Notes: a model not told the origin generated them from the letters alone. A DNA stretch of 64,000 bases from Hyphomicrobiales bacterium (GCA_900471515.1 UCFC01000050.1:1-64000), one strand, 5' to 3'; positions 50,377 through 60,847 are shown, counted from the stretch's first letter. Made by a program: numbers and translations.

Positions 50377-52662
50377 TCAGGAACCGGCAGAATAGGCCGC
50401 AATCGCAGCCATATTGACGATATCGCTGTCCTTGGCGCCCATCGAGGTGATCTGCACCGCCTTGTCGAGACCGACGAGGATGGGGCCGATGACCGTGGAG
50501 CCGCCGAGTTCCTGCAGCATCTTGGTCGAGATCGATGCCGAGTGGAATGCCGGCATGACGAGGACGTTTGCCGGGCCAGACAGGCGGCAGAAGGGATATT
50601 GCTCCATCGCCTTGCGGTTCAGGGCGACGTCGGCAGCCATTTCGCCGTCATATTCGAAATCGACGCGGCGCTTGTCGAGGATTTTTACGGCTTCGCGGAC
50701 ACGCTCGGAGCGCTCGCCGGAGGGATGGCCGAAGGTGGAATAGGCAAGCATCGCAACGCGCGGCTGATAGCCCATGCGGCGCGCAAGTCCGGCCGCCTCC
50801 TCGGCAATATCGGCAAGCTCCTCGGCCGTCGGCATATCGTGAACGGCCGTATCGGCAACAAAGACCGTGCGGCCACGGCAAAGCGCAATCGACACGCCGA
50901 TAACGCGATGGCCGGGCTTTTCGTCGATGCAGCGGCGCACGTCCTCGAGCGCGGTCGAATAGTTGCGGGTAATGCCCGTCACCATGCCGTCGGCATCGCC
51001 GAGCGCCACCATGGTGGCCGCGAAATGGTTGCGGTCGTTATGGATCAGGCGCTGCACGTCGCGGTGCAGGTAGCCTTTGCGCTGCAGGCGCGCATAGAGA
51101 TAGTCGATATAGGCATCGACGCGATTGGAGATACGCGCGTTGACGATTTCGAGGCCCGGACGGTTGAGGTCGATGCCGGCGCGCTCCGCCGTTGCGCGGA
51201 TCAGATCCTCGCGGCCGAGCAGGACGGCGGTGCCGAGCTGCTGGTTGGCGTAGGACATGGCGGCGCGCAGCACCTGTTCCTCTTCGGCCTCGGCGAAGAC
51301 GACGCGTTTCGGATGACGGCGCACGCGCTCGTAGAGGCTCGCAAGCGTGGAGGCGATCGGATCGCGGCGGGCCGACAGTTCGCGCTTGTAGCCGGCCATG
51401 TCGGTGATGATCTTGCGGGCGACGCCGCTTTCGATCGCCGCTTCGGCGACGGCGGCGGGAATGGCGGAGATCAGGCGCGGATCGAAGGGAACCGGAATGA
51501 TATATTGGGCGCCGAAACGCGGACGGTTGCCCTGGTAGGCGGCCGCGACATCGTCAGGCACGTCTTCGCGCGCCAGGCTTGCCAGCGCCTTGACGGCGGC
51601 GATCTTCATCGCGTCGTTGATGGTCGTGGCGCGGACGTCGAGCGCGCCGCGGAAAATATAGGGAAAACCGAGCACGTTGTTGACCTGGTTCGGATAGTCC
51701 GAACGGCCGGTCGCCATGATGGCATCGTCCCGGATGCGGGCCACTTCTTCCGGCGTGATTTCCGGATCGGGATTGGCCATGGCGAAGATGATCGGCCGCT
51801 CGGCCATGGAACGGATCATCTCCTCGGAGAAGGCGCCCTTCTGCGACAGGCCGAAAACGACGTCGGCCCCCTTCATCGCCTCTTCCAGCGTGCGCGTATC
51901 GGTCTTTGCGGCATGGGCCGATTTCCACTGGTTCATGCCCTCGGTGCGGCCCTGGTAGATGACGCCCTTGGTATCGCAGAGGATGATGTTTTCGGGCGCA
52001 AAACCCATCGACTTGATAAGCTCGACACAGGCGATGGCGGCCGCACCCGCGCCGTTGCAGACGAGCTTGGTGGTCTTGAGATCGCGGCCTGTCAGTTCCA
52101 GCGCGTTGATGAGGCCGGCGGCGGCGATGATGGCGGTCCCGTGCTGGTCGTCATGGAAGACCGGGATGTCCATCAGTTCGCGCAGGCGGCTTTCGATGAC
52201 AAAACAGTCCGGCGCCTTGATGTCTTCCAGATTGATGCCGCCGAAGGACGGGCCAAGGAAGCGCACGCAGTTGATGAACTCGTCGACATTTTCCGTATCG
52301 ACTTCAAGGTCGATGGAATCGACATCGGCAAAACGCTTGAAGAGGACCGACTTGCCCTCCATGACCGGCTTGGAGGCCAGCGCGCCGAGATTGCCGAGAC
52401 CGAGAATGGCCGTGCCGTTGGAGATGACGGCAACCATGTTGCCCCGGGTCGTATAGTCGTAGGCCGTGGCCGGATCGGTGGCGATGGCCTTGACCGGCAC
52501 CGCGACACCCGGCGAATAGGCCAGCGAGAGGTCGCGCTGGGTCGCCATCGGCTTGGTCGGGTTGATCTCCAACTTGCCGGGCCGCCCCATCGCGTGAAAT
52601 TCGAGCGCTTCCGTATCGGTAACAGACGTCGCCGGCCGTTCTTTCTTCTCCATGCGGGACAT
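50377..52662 (-). CDS. tme: NADP-dependent malic enzyme fused to a phosphotransacetylase-like domain
   Basis: From the ATG after GGAGGAGGC the protein is 761 residues (a Met three codons later is an alternative). Residues about 20-430 are the malic enzyme, with LAYSPGVAVP, the metal/catalytic EIDKAPDC-like region (INLEDIKAPDCF) and an NAD(P) Rossmann segment (VCNGAGAAAIAC). Residues about 440-761 are a phosphate-acetyltransferase-like domain. It oxidatively decarboxylates malate to pyruvate. The choice of tme over the NAD-linked dme rests on the mutS/glnD neighbourhood, as in Sinorhizobium. Confidence 0.88.
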   Translation of the reverse strand: MSRMEKKERPATSVTDTEALEFHAMGRPGKLEINPTKPMATQRDLSLAYSPGVAVPVKAIATDPATAYDYTTRGNMVAVISNGTAILGLGNLGALASKPVMEGKSVLFKRFADVDSIDLEVDTENVDEFINCVRFLGPSFGGINLEDIKAPDCFVIESRLRELMDIPVFHDDQHGTAIIAAAGLINALELTGRDLKTTKLVCNGAGAAAIACVELIKSMGFAPENIILCDTKGVIYQGRTEGMNQWKSAHAAKTDTRTLEEAMKGADVVFGLSQKGAFSEEMIRSMAERPIIFAMANPDPEITPEEVARIRDDAIMATGRSDYPNQVNNVLGFPYIFRGALDVRATTINDAMKIAAVKALASLAREDVPDDVAAAYQGNRPRFGAQYIIPVPFDPRLISAIPAAVAEAAIESGVARKIITDMAGYKRELSARRDPIASTLASLYERVRRHPKRVVFAEAEEEQVLRAAMSYANQQLGTAVLLGREDLIRATAERAGIDLNRPGLEIVNARISNRVDAYIDYLYARLQRKGYLHRDVQRLIHNDRNHFAATMVALGDADGMVTGITRNYSTALEDVRRCIDEKPGHRVIGVSIALCRGRTVFVADTAVHDMPTAEELADIAEEAAGLARRMGYQPRVAMLAYSTFGHPSGERSERVREAVKILDKRRVDFEYDGEMAADVALNRKAMEQYPFCRLSGPANVLVMPAFHSASISTKMLQELGGSTVIGPILVGLDKAVQITSMGAKDSDIVNMAAIAAYSAGS

Positions 52663-52775
52663 GCCTCCTCCAAACGTCTGTGGGTGACGTTTTCCTCTTC
52701 CCCAATTGCTGTTGTCATCTATAGCGGCGCGCGGATAGGGTTGGCACCTGTTTTTTTGGGAAAAACTGCACCTCC

Positions 52776-55502
52776 GTGAACGCACGAATAGACAGCAGAA
52801 ACGAAGCCTTCTCGGCAGCCGAGCTCGCGACTGAGGAAAGCCGCGCCTCGGCAACGCCGATGATGGAACAATATATCGAGATCAAGGCGAACAATCCGGA
52901 TTCGCTGCTCTTCTATCGCATGGGCGATTTTTACGAGCTGTTCTTCGAGGATGCGCTTGAGGCTTCGCGCGCGCTCGGCATCACGCTCACCAGGCGCGGC
53001 CAGCATATGGGGCAGGATATCGCCATGTGCGGCGTGCCTGTTCACGCGGCCGACGATTACCTGCAGAAGCTGATCGCGCTCGGCTATCGCGTTGCCGTCT
53101 GCGAGCAGGTGGAAGACCCGGCGGAAGCCAAGAAACGCGGATCGAAATCCGTCGTCAAGCGCGACGTCATTCGCCTCGTCACGCCGGGCACCATTACCGA
53201 GGAGAAGCTGCTTTCGCCTTCGGAATCGAACTACCTGATGACGCTTTCGCGCATCCGCGGCTCTTCGGAACCGGCGCTGGCGCTCGCCTGGATCGATATT
53301 TCCACCGGCGTCTTCCGGCTGGCGGAAACCGACGCCTCGCGGCTGCTTGCCGATATCCTGCGCATCGATCCGCGCGAACTCATCGTGCCGGATACGCTGT
53401 TTTATGACGGCGAGTTGAAACCGGTCTTCGACGTGCTCGGCCGCACCGCCGTTCCACAGCCGGCTGTGCTTTTCGACAGCGCGACCGCAGAAACCCGCAT
53501 CGCCCGCTATTTCGACGTTTCCACGCTCGACGGTTTCGGAAGTTTTTCGCGCGCCGAGCTGGCGGCGGCGGCGGCGGCCATCGCCTATGTGGAGAAGACG
53601 CAGATTGCCGAGCGGCCGCCGCTTGGCCGGCCGGAACGGGAGAGCGGCGCCTCCACGCTGTTCATCGATCCGGCGACACGCGCCAATCTGGAACTCGTGC
53701 GCACGCTGTCCGGCGATCGCAACGGCGCTCTTTTGAGGGCGATCGACCGGACGACCACCGGCGGCGGGGCGCGGCTGCTTGCCGAGCGGCTGATGTCGCC
53801 GCTCACCGATCCCGCCCGCGTCAACGAGCGGCTGGATTCGATCGGATTCCTGATGCAGGAGCCGTCGCTCTGCGGCGAGTTGCGCGACGCGCTGAAACAT
53901 GTGCCGGACATGCCGCGGGCGCTCTCCCGTCTGGCGCTTGACCGCGGCGGCCCGCGCGACCTCTGGGCCATCCGCCAGGGACTTGGCGCTGCCGCGCATA
54001 TGGCGGATCTTCTGGCGGGCGCCATGCTGCCGGCGGAGCTGGAACAGGCACGCACGGGGCTGCAGGCGCTTCCGTCCGAACTCGAAACCCTGCTTGCGGA
54101 AAACCTTGCCGAGGAATTGCCGCTCCTGAAACGCGATGGCGGTTTCCTGCGCGAGGGAGCCAATGCCGACCTCGACGAGGTGCGCGCACTGCGCGACCAG
54201 TCGCGCCGCGTCATTGCCGGCCTGCAGCTGCAATATGCCGAAGAGACCGGCATCAAGTCGCTGAAGATCAAGCACAACAATATCCTCGGCTACTTCATCG
54301 AAGTCACCGCCGGCAATGCGGGGCCGATGACCGATACGGCTGAGGCGAAGGCCCGCTTCATCCATCGCCAGACGATGGCAAATGCAATGCGTTTCACCAC
54401 GACGGAGCTTGCCGACCTCGAAAGCCGGATCGCCAACGCCGCCGACCGGGCGCTGCAGATCGAGCTCGAAGCCTTTGACCGGATGAGAGAAGCGACCGTT
54501 GCCGAGGCCGAGGCCATCAAGGCCGGCGCGCGCGCGCTCGCCGTCATCGACGTGGCGGCAGGCCTGGCACTTCTTGCCGAAGAGCAGGCCTATTGCCGGC
54601 CGCTGGTCGACGGGTCGAAGATGTTTGCAATCGAGGGCGGACGCCACCCTGTCGTCGAGCAGGCGCTGCGACGCCAGTCCATCGGTCCCTTCGTCGCCAA
54701 CAATTGCGACCTTTCGCCTGTCTCCGACGGCAAGGACGGGGCGATCTGGCTGCTGACCGGCCCCAATATGGGCGGTAAATCGACTTTCCTGCGCCAGAAC
54801 GCGCTGATCGCCATCCTTGCCCAGATGGGCTCCTTCGTGCCGGCGACATCGGCGCATATCGGCATCGTCGACCGGCTGTTCTCGCGCGTCGGCGCATCGG
54901 ACGATCTGGCACGCGGGCGGTCCACCTTCATGGTGGAGATGGTCGAAACCGCAGCAATCCTCAATCAGGCGACCGATCGTTCCCTCGTCATCCTGGACGA
55001 GATCGGTCGCGGCACGGCGACGTTCGACGGTCTTTCCATCGCCTGGGCGGCCGTCGAGCACCTGCACGAGGCCAACCGCTGCCGCGGGCTCTTCGCGACA
55101 CATTTCCACGAGCTGACCGTGCTTTCGGAAAAACTTGCGCGGCTATCGAACGCGACGATGCGGGTGAAGGAATGGGACGGGGACGTCATTTTCCTGCACG
55201 AGGTCGGACCCGGCGCCGCCGACCGGTCCTACGGCATCCAGGTGGCGCGGCTTGCCGGCCTGCCGGCCTCGGTGGTGGCCCGCGCCCGCGATGTGCTCAC
55301 GCGCCTTGAAGACGCCGATCGCAAGAACCCGGCAAGCCAGCTGATCGACGATCTGCCGCTGTTCCAGGTCGCGGTGCGCCGCGAAGAAACATCCCGCGGG
55401 CCGTCCAAGGTCGAGGAAGCCCTGAAGGCGATGAGCCTCGACGATATGACGCCGCGCGAGGCGCTTGATGCGCTTTACGATCTCAAGAAGAAGATGAAGT
55501 AG
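52776..55502 (+). CDS. mutS: DNA mismatch repair protein MutS
   Basis: The 908-residue protein begins at a GTG. It has the mismatch-binding FYELFFEDA motif (the Phe-x-Glu reading wedge), connector and lever domains, and a C-terminal ATPase with Walker A GPNMGGKST, Walker B (VILDEIGRGT) and FATHFHEL. It recognises mismatches and small loops and recruits MutL. It is divergent from tme with a 113-base gap and followed closely by a small gene and glnD. Confidence 0.98.
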   Translation: MNARIDSRNEAFSAAELATEESRASATPMMEQYIEIKANNPDSLLFYRMGDFYELFFEDALEASRALGITLTRRGQHMGQDIAMCGVPVHAADDYLQKLIALGYRVAVCEQVEDPAEAKKRGSKSVVKRDVIRLVTPGTITEEKLLSPSESNYLMTLSRIRGSSEPALALAWIDISTGVFRLAETDASRLLADILRIDPRELIVPDTLFYDGELKPVFDVLGRTAVPQPAVLFDSATAETRIARYFDVSTLDGFGSFSRAELAAAAAAIAYVEKTQIAERPPLGRPERESGASTLFIDPATRANLELVRTLSGDRNGALLRAIDRTTTGGGARLLAERLMSPLTDPARVNERLDSIGFLMQEPSLCGELRDALKHVPDMPRALSRLALDRGGPRDLWAIRQGLGAAAHMADLLAGAMLPAELEQARTGLQALPSELETLLAENLAEELPLLKRDGGFLREGANADLDEVRALRDQSRRVIAGLQLQYAEETGIKSLKIKHNNILGYFIEVTAGNAGPMTDTAEAKARFIHRQTMANAMRFTTTELADLESRIANAADRALQIELEAFDRMREATVAEAEAIKAGARALAVIDVAAGLALLAEEQAYCRPLVDGSKMFAIEGGRHPVVEQALRRQSIGPFVANNCDLSPVSDGKDGAIWLLTGPNMGGKSTFLRQNALIAILAQMGSFVPATSAHIGIVDRLFSRVGASDDLARGRSTFMVEMVETAAILNQATDRSLVILDEIGRGTATFDGLSIAWAAVEHLHEANRCRGLFATHFHELTVLSEKLARLSNATMRVKEWDGDVIFLHEVGPGAADRSYGIQVARLAGLPASVVARARDVLTRLEDADRKNPASQLIDDLPLFQVAVRREETSRGPSKVEEALKAMSLDDMTPREALDALYDLKKKMK

Positions 55503-55521
55503 GAGCAGCAACCCCGTGTTC

Positions 55522-55791
55522 ATGGAAAAACTGCTTCAGGAAACGCAACGCCTCTCCGTCATCGTCTCGATGCTCGAGATCATGAAACAGTCGGACGGCA
55601 ATCTGGAGGCGCGCGGCTGGAATACGCCGATCGGCATGGCCAAAATTACCGGCTCGTGCCTGAAGATCGGAGAGCTCAGCGGTGCTATCATTGACGCCGG
55701 ATACCTCGAATGCGACAGGGCGACGCTGAACGGGATCATGAGCGAGACGCGGCAGGTTCTCGATACGCTTCTGACGCAGGCCTCTGCCTGA
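55522..55791 (+). CDS. Small protein of unknown function between mutS and glnD
   Basis: From the ATG at 55522 the product is 89 residues (a GTG at 55516 would add two). It is soluble and helical (MEKLLQETQRLSVIVSMLEI at the start). A small central segment, GWNTPIGMAKITGSCLKIGELSG, and a second helix follow. One cysteine pair is far apart. I recognise no family. It starts about 20 bases after mutS, so it is probably co-transcribed with it. Confidence 0.65.
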   Translation: MEKLLQETQRLSVIVSMLEIMKQSDGNLEARGWNTPIGMAKITGSCLKIGELSGAIIDAGYLECDRATLNGIMSETRQVLDTLLTQASA

Positions 55792-55852
55792 GAACTTGCG
55801 GCAAAGCGTCTCTCGCGAGCGGCTTGCCAACACCATTTCGCCAAATTTAAAG

Positions 55853-55869
55853 GTTCATGCAATATGAAC
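55853..55869. promoter_or_regulatory. Perfect dyad upstream of glnD
   Basis: GTTCAT-GCAAT-ATGAAC is a 17-base inverted repeat with perfect 6-base arms, 37 bases before the glnD ATG. It could be an operator or a short mRNA hairpin. No regulator is known for it. Confidence 0.35.
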
Positions 55870-55905
55870 GCCTGGGTCATCAGGCGGGCAAAGAGGCTAT
55901 AGCGC

Positions 55906-58797
55906 ATGCAGATGAAAACAGAGGCGCGCCACGAGCAGGCGGCCCGGTCCGGACAGGAAACGGGCCAGCCGATGGCGACGCACGGCATCGATTTCTCCGA
56001 AATCCTCGATGTGGAACTGCTGCAGGGGCAGTGCGACGCCATTGCCGAAGCCAACCGCAATCGCCCCGACGTGCTGCGCGGCGATCTTCTGGCCGTTCTG
56101 AAGAAGGCAAGCGTCGAAGGCCGCCGGAAAGCGCGCGACCTGCTTGACGCGCAAGGCGGCGGGCTTGACTGCGCGCACCGCATTTCCTGGCTTCAGGACC
56201 AGATCATCGCCGTTCTCTATCGTTTCGCCACCGCCCACGTCTTCCCGAAGCAGAAGGACAGGTTCGCGGTCACTGCCGTCGGCGGCTACGGGCGCGACAC
56301 GCTGGCGCCGGGCTCCGATATCGACCTGCTCTTCCTTTTCCTGCCGAGGCCGACGGAAGAGGCCCACAAGGCCGTCGAGTTCATGCTCTATATGCTGTGG
56401 GACATGGGCTTCAAGGTCGGTCACGCGACGCGGACCGTCGAGGAATGCATCGCGCTTTCCAAATCCGACATGACGATCCGCACCGCCATCCTGGAAATGC
56501 GCTACATCTGCGGCCTGAAATCATTGGAAACGGAGCTGGAAGCCCGCTTCGACAAGGAAATCGTCACCGGCACCGGGCCGGAATTCATCGCGGCCAAGCT
56601 TGCCGAACGCGACGAGCGCCACCGCAAGGCCGGCGACACGCGTTACCTTGTCGAACCGAACGTCAAGGAAGGCAAGGGCGGTCTTCGCGACCTGCATACG
56701 CTCTTCTGGATTTCGAAATATTACTATCACGTCCGCGACCCGGCCGATCTGGTGCCGCTCGGCGTGCTGTCGAAGCAGGAATACCGGCTTCTCGAAAAGG
56801 CCGACGACTTTCTCTGGGCCGTGCGCTGCCACATGCATTTCCTGACCGGGAAGGCCGAGGAGCGCCTTTCCTTCGATATCCAGCGCGAGATCGCCGAGGC
56901 GCTCGGCTACCATTCGCGTCCCGGCCTTTCGGCCGTCGAACGCTTCATGAAGCACTATTTCCTGGTCGCCAAGGATGTCGGCGATCTGACCCGCATCCTC
57001 TGCGCCGCACTGGAGGACCAGCAGGCGAAATCGATCCCCGGCCTGACGGGCGTCATCAGCCGTTTCACGCATCGCAGCCGCAAGATCCCCGGCAGCGTCG
57101 AATTCGTCGAAGATCGCGGCCGTATCGCGCTCGCCAATCCCGATGTCTTCAAGCGCGATCCGGTCAGCATTATCAGGCTGTTTCATGTGGCCGACATCAA
57201 CGGGCTGGAATTCCATCCCGACGCGCTGAAGCGAGTGACGCGCTCGCTCGGCCTCATCAACAACGACCTGCGCGACAATGACGAGGCCAACCGGCTGTTC
57301 CTGTCGATCCTGACCTCCAAGCGCGACCCGGCGCTGATCCTGCGGCGCATGAACGAAGCCGGCGTGCTTGGCCGCTTCATTCCCGAATTCGGCAAGATCG
57401 TCGCGATGATGCAGTTCAACATGTATCATCACTATACGGTCGACGAGCATCTGATCCGCGCCATCGACGTCCTCTCCGAAATCGACAAGGGCAAGGCGGA
57501 GGAACTGCATCCGCTTTCCAACAAGCTGATGCCGCATATCGAGGACCGCGAGGCTCTCTATGTCGCGGTATTGCTGCACGATATCGCCAAGGGCCGGCAG
57601 GAAGACCATTCGATCGCCGGCGCACGCGTCGCCCGCAAGCTCTGCGCCCGTTTCGGCCTGTCGCAGAAACAGACCGAAATCGTCGTCTGGCTGATCGAGG
57701 AGCACCTGACCATGTCGATGGTCGCCCAGACCCGCGACCTGACGGACCGCAAGACGATCACCGACTTTGCCGACCGCGTTCAATCGCTCGACCGGCTGAA
57801 GATGCTGCTGATCCTGACGATCTGCGACATCCGCGCCGTCGGGCCGGGCGTCTGGAACGGCTGGAAGGGCCAGTTGCTGCGCACACTTTATTACGAGACG
57901 GAACTGCTGCTTGCCGGCGGCTTCTCCGAAGTGTCGCGCAAGGAGCGCGCCCAGGCCGCCGCCGAGGCGCTGTATGCAGCACTCTCCGACTGGCCGCAGA
58001 AGGACCGGCGCACCTACACGAAGCTGCACTACCAGCCTTACCTGCTTTCCGTGCCGCTGGAAGACCAGGTCCGCCACGCGCATTTCATCCGGCAGGCGGA
58101 CAAGGCCGGCCAGGCGCTGGCAACCTCGGTGCGCACCGACAGCTTTCACGCCATTACCGAAATCACCGTCCTGTCGCCCGACCACCCTCGCCTTCTCGCC
58201 GTCATTGCCGGCGCATGTGCGGCGGCCGGCGCCAACATCGTCGATGCGCAGATCTTCACGACGTCGGATGGCCGCGCGCTCGATACGATCCATGTCAGCC
58301 GGGAATTTCCGAACGACGAGGACGAGCTTCGTCGCGCCGCCACGATCGGCAGGATGATCGAGGACGTGCTGTCCGGCCGCAAGCGGCTGCCCGAGGTGAT
58401 CGCAACCCGCGCGAAGAACCGCAAGAAGAGCAAGGCCTTCATCATTCCGCCGTCGGTCACGATCACCAACAGCCTGTCGAACAAGTTCACGGTCATCGAG
58501 GTGGAATGCCTCGACCGGCCGGGTCTGCTGTCGGAAATGACGGCGGTGCTTTCCGACCTGTCGCTCGACATTCAGTCCGCCCGCATCACCACCTTCGGTG
58601 AAAAGGTCATCGATACGTTCTATGTTACCGATCTCGTCGGCCAGAAGATTTCCGGCGACAGCAAGCGTGCCAATATCACCGCCCGCATGAAGGCGGTCAT
58701 GGCGGAAGAGCAGGACGAACTGCGCGAGCGCATGCCGTCGGGCATCATCGCCCCTGCTGCGACATCAGCCGAAAAGAAAGCCGGTTCCCCCGTATGA
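55906..58797 (+). CDS. glnD: Bifunctional PII uridylyltransferase/uridylyl-removing enzyme
   Basis: The 963-residue glutamine sensor attaches or removes UMP on PII proteins (GlnB/GlnK), setting nitrogen status. The nucleotidyltransferase has GGYGR (126-130) with Asp138 and Asp140 in SDID. The HD hydrolase has VLLHDIAKG, and two ACT domains at the C-terminus (VLSPDHPRLLAVIAGACAA and VECLDRPGLLSEM) bind glutamine. Its stop overlaps the start of murJ by ATGA. The arginine-pathway target of PII, argB, is in the same window. Confidence 0.98.
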   Translation: MQMKTEARHEQAARSGQETGQPMATHGIDFSEILDVELLQGQCDAIAEANRNRPDVLRGDLLAVLKKASVEGRRKARDLLDAQGGGLDCAHRISWLQDQIIAVLYRFATAHVFPKQKDRFAVTAVGGYGRDTLAPGSDIDLLFLFLPRPTEEAHKAVEFMLYMLWDMGFKVGHATRTVEECIALSKSDMTIRTAILEMRYICGLKSLETELEARFDKEIVTGTGPEFIAAKLAERDERHRKAGDTRYLVEPNVKEGKGGLRDLHTLFWISKYYYHVRDPADLVPLGVLSKQEYRLLEKADDFLWAVRCHMHFLTGKAEERLSFDIQREIAEALGYHSRPGLSAVERFMKHYFLVAKDVGDLTRILCAALEDQQAKSIPGLTGVISRFTHRSRKIPGSVEFVEDRGRIALANPDVFKRDPVSIIRLFHVADINGLEFHPDALKRVTRSLGLINNDLRDNDEANRLFLSILTSKRDPALILRRMNEAGVLGRFIPEFGKIVAMMQFNMYHHYTVDEHLIRAIDVLSEIDKGKAEELHPLSNKLMPHIEDREALYVAVLLHDIAKGRQEDHSIAGARVARKLCARFGLSQKQTEIVVWLIEEHLTMSMVAQTRDLTDRKTITDFADRVQSLDRLKMLLILTICDIRAVGPGVWNGWKGQLLRTLYYETELLLAGGFSEVSRKERAQAAAEALYAALSDWPQKDRRTYTKLHYQPYLLSVPLEDQVRHAHFIRQADKAGQALATSVRTDSFHAITEITVLSPDHPRLLAVIAGACAAAGANIVDAQIFTTSDGRALDTIHVSREFPNDEDELRRAATIGRMIEDVLSGRKRLPEVIATRAKNRKKSKAFIIPPSVTITNSLSNKFTVIEVECLDRPGLLSEMTAVLSDLSLDIQSARITTFGEKVIDTFYVTDLVGQKISGDSKRANITARMKAVMAEEQDELRERMPSGIIAPAATSAEKKAGSPV

Positions 58798-60374
58798 GCC
58801 TCGTCAAGAAATTCGCCACGGTCGGCGGCGCCACGCTTGGAAGCCGCATCTTCGGTTTTGCCCGCGAAACGCTGATGGCTGCGGCACTCGGCACCGGACC
58901 GATGGCCGACGTCTTCTATGCTGCCTTCCGTTTCCCGAACCTCTTCCGCCGGCTCTTTGCCGAAGGCGCCTTCAACGCCGCCTTCGTGCCGCTTTTTGCC
59001 AAGGAGATCGAGGCGAACGGCACAGACGGCGCCAAGCGCTTTTCGGAGGAAGTGTTCGGCGTTCTGTTTTCCGTCTTGCTGCTCATCACCATCCTGATGG
59101 AATTCAGCATGCCGCTCTTGGTGCGCTTCGTCATCGCGCCGGGCTTTGCCGACGATCCCGAGAAGTTCGGCATCACCATCCGCATGGCGGCGGTGATGTT
59201 CCCCTATCTCATGTGCATGTCGCTGACGGCGATGATGAGCGGCATGCTGAACTCGCTGCATCACTTCTTCGCCGCAGCCGTCGCACCCGTCTTTCTCAAC
59301 GTCGTGATGATCGGCGCGCTGTTCTACGCGCTTTATACCGGCGCCGAACCGCTGGCGACGGCCTGGTATCTTTCCTGGGGCGTGCTGGTCGCCGGTGTCC
59401 TGCAGCTTGCCGTCGTCTATCTCGGGGTTTTGCATGCCGGCATGAGCATCGGCTTCCGCTTTCCGAAGATGACGCCGAACGTCAAGCGGCTGCTGATCCT
59501 TGCGGTTCCGGCCGCCGTTACCGGCGGCATCACGCAGATCAACCAGCTCATCGGCCAGGCGATCGCCTCCTCCCGCGACGGCGCCATTGCCGCCCTGCAA
59601 TATGCCGACCGCATCTACCAGCTGCCGCTCGGCGTCGTCGGTGTTGCCGTCGGCGTCGTGCTGCTGCCCGAGCTTGCCCGCGCGCTCAAGGGCGGCGCAT
59701 TGCGCGAGGCGGCCTTCCTGCAGAATCGCTCGATCGAGTTCGTGCTGTTCCTGACGATCCCCGCCGCCTTCGCGCTCTGGATCCTGTCGGACGAGATCAT
59801 CCGCGTGCTCTACGAGCGCGGCGCCTTCCATCAGGAAAACACCGTCATCGTCGGTTCGATCCTGGCCATTTACGGCATCGGCCTGCCGGCTTTCGTACTG
59901 ATCAAGGCGCTGCAGCCTGGCTTTTACGCGCGTGAGGACACCAAGACGCCGATGCGTTTTTCGGCAATCGCGGTTGCCGCCAACTGCGCCACCGCGCTGA
60001 CGCTCTTTCCCCATATGGGCGCGCCCGGCATTGCAGTGGCGGAAGCCACGGCCGGCTGGATCAGCACCGTGCTGCTCTTCACCACGCTGCTGCGTCGCGG
60101 CCATCTGACATGGGAATGGGCGCTCGCCAGACGCGCCGCGCTGCTGGTCGTCGCCTCGGCGGTGATGGGGGCCGTCATCATCTATCTCAAGCAGCACTGG
60201 GCGCCCTGGCTTGCCTCGGGCGCACCGCTGCTGACCAAGGTCGGCACGATCGGCCTGCTGATTGCGATCTCGATGGTCGTCTATTTCGCAACCGCCTTCC
60301 TCATCGGCGGCGCCGATCTCGGCATGATCCGTCGTAACCTCAACCGCAAGCCGGCTCCCGCAAAGGACGCGTAA
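58794..60374 (+). CDS. murJ: Lipid II flippase MurJ
   Basis: The 526-residue multi-pass membrane protein (about 14 helices) begins MSLVKKFATVGGATLGSRIFG and has the MurJ/MviN pattern FYAAFRFPNLFRRLFAEGAF and later ALQPGFYAREDTKTP. It flips lipid II across the inner membrane for peptidoglycan synthesis. It is translationally coupled to glnD by a 4-base overlap, an arrangement kept in rhizobia. Confidence 0.97.
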   Translation: MSLVKKFATVGGATLGSRIFGFARETLMAAALGTGPMADVFYAAFRFPNLFRRLFAEGAFNAAFVPLFAKEIEANGTDGAKRFSEEVFGVLFSVLLLITILMEFSMPLLVRFVIAPGFADDPEKFGITIRMAAVMFPYLMCMSLTAMMSGMLNSLHHFFAAAVAPVFLNVVMIGALFYALYTGAEPLATAWYLSWGVLVAGVLQLAVVYLGVLHAGMSIGFRFPKMTPNVKRLLILAVPAAVTGGITQINQLIGQAIASSRDGAIAALQYADRIYQLPLGVVGVAVGVVLLPELARALKGGALREAAFLQNRSIEFVLFLTIPAAFALWILSDEIIRVLYERGAFHQENTVIVGSILAIYGIGLPAFVLIKALQPGFYAREDTKTPMRFSAIAVAANCATALTLFPHMGAPGIAVAEATAGWISTVLLFTTLLRRGHLTWEWALARRAALLVVASAVMGAVIIYLKQHWAPWLASGAPLLTKVGTIGLLIAISMVVYFATAFLIGGADLGMIRRNLNRKPAPAKDA

Positions 60375-60418
60375 CGCCCTTTTCACGCAAAGCCGCTGCG
60401 CATTTTGCCGGGATCGTT

Positions 60419-60847
60419 TCAGCAATCCACCCATCGTCGCTGCGGACCGACATCGACATGGACAATGCCGTTGCAATAGGTGCCGATCCCGCCGATGCCG
60501 GGCGCGGTCTTGGCCGCGGCAACGATCGTCCGTTCCGGCACGCCGGGAACCCGGATATCCGCCGCCAGGCATTTTCCATGCATGGAGCCATGGCGGCGGG
60601 GATGCGGCCGGAAGCCGGATGTTATCATCGGCAGTCGTCCGGTCTTTGCCGCAATATGCGACAGGACCGCCCGCAATCGCGCCGGGAAGCAGCCGGCGCG
60701 AACGCTGACGGTCTGGACCGTATAGGCAAGGCGCGTCTCGTGTTTTGGAAGGTTGTTGATCTGCCGTCGGCCATCTTGACCGACGGCGGTGGTTGCTGAT
60801 TGTAGGGCAAAAAGGCCTGCCACAGCGAGCAAACTGGCGTTCTGCAT
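60419..60847 (-). CDS. Exported M15/YcbK-like metallopeptidase
   Basis: The 142-residue protein has a signal peptide ending about AVGQ (residue 24). The zinc-site motifs of DUF882/YcbK and M15A peptidases are present: SxHxxxxAxD as GSMHGKCLAADI, and the C-terminal HVDVGP. The TSGFRPHPRR segment provides the usual Arg. Such enzymes cut peptide links in peptidoglycan. It is convergent with murJ, whose product supplies peptidoglycan precursors. Confidence 0.85.
   Translation of the reverse strand: MQNASLLAVAGLFALQSATTAVGQDGRRQINNLPKHETRLAYTVQTVSVRAGCFPARLRAVLSHIAAKTGRLPMITSGFRPHPRRHGSMHGKCLAADIRVPGVPERTIVAAAKTAPGIGGIGTYCNGIVHVDVGPQRRWVDC

Noticed and set aside
52663..52854. 64-codon N-terminal extension of tme
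   Set aside because: It overlaps the mutS start on the other strand and is unlike malic enzymes; GGAGGAGGC precedes the internal ATG.
52719..55109. 796-codon frame antisense to mutS
   Set aside because: It lies wholly opposite mutS, which has all its motifs; no protein family visible.
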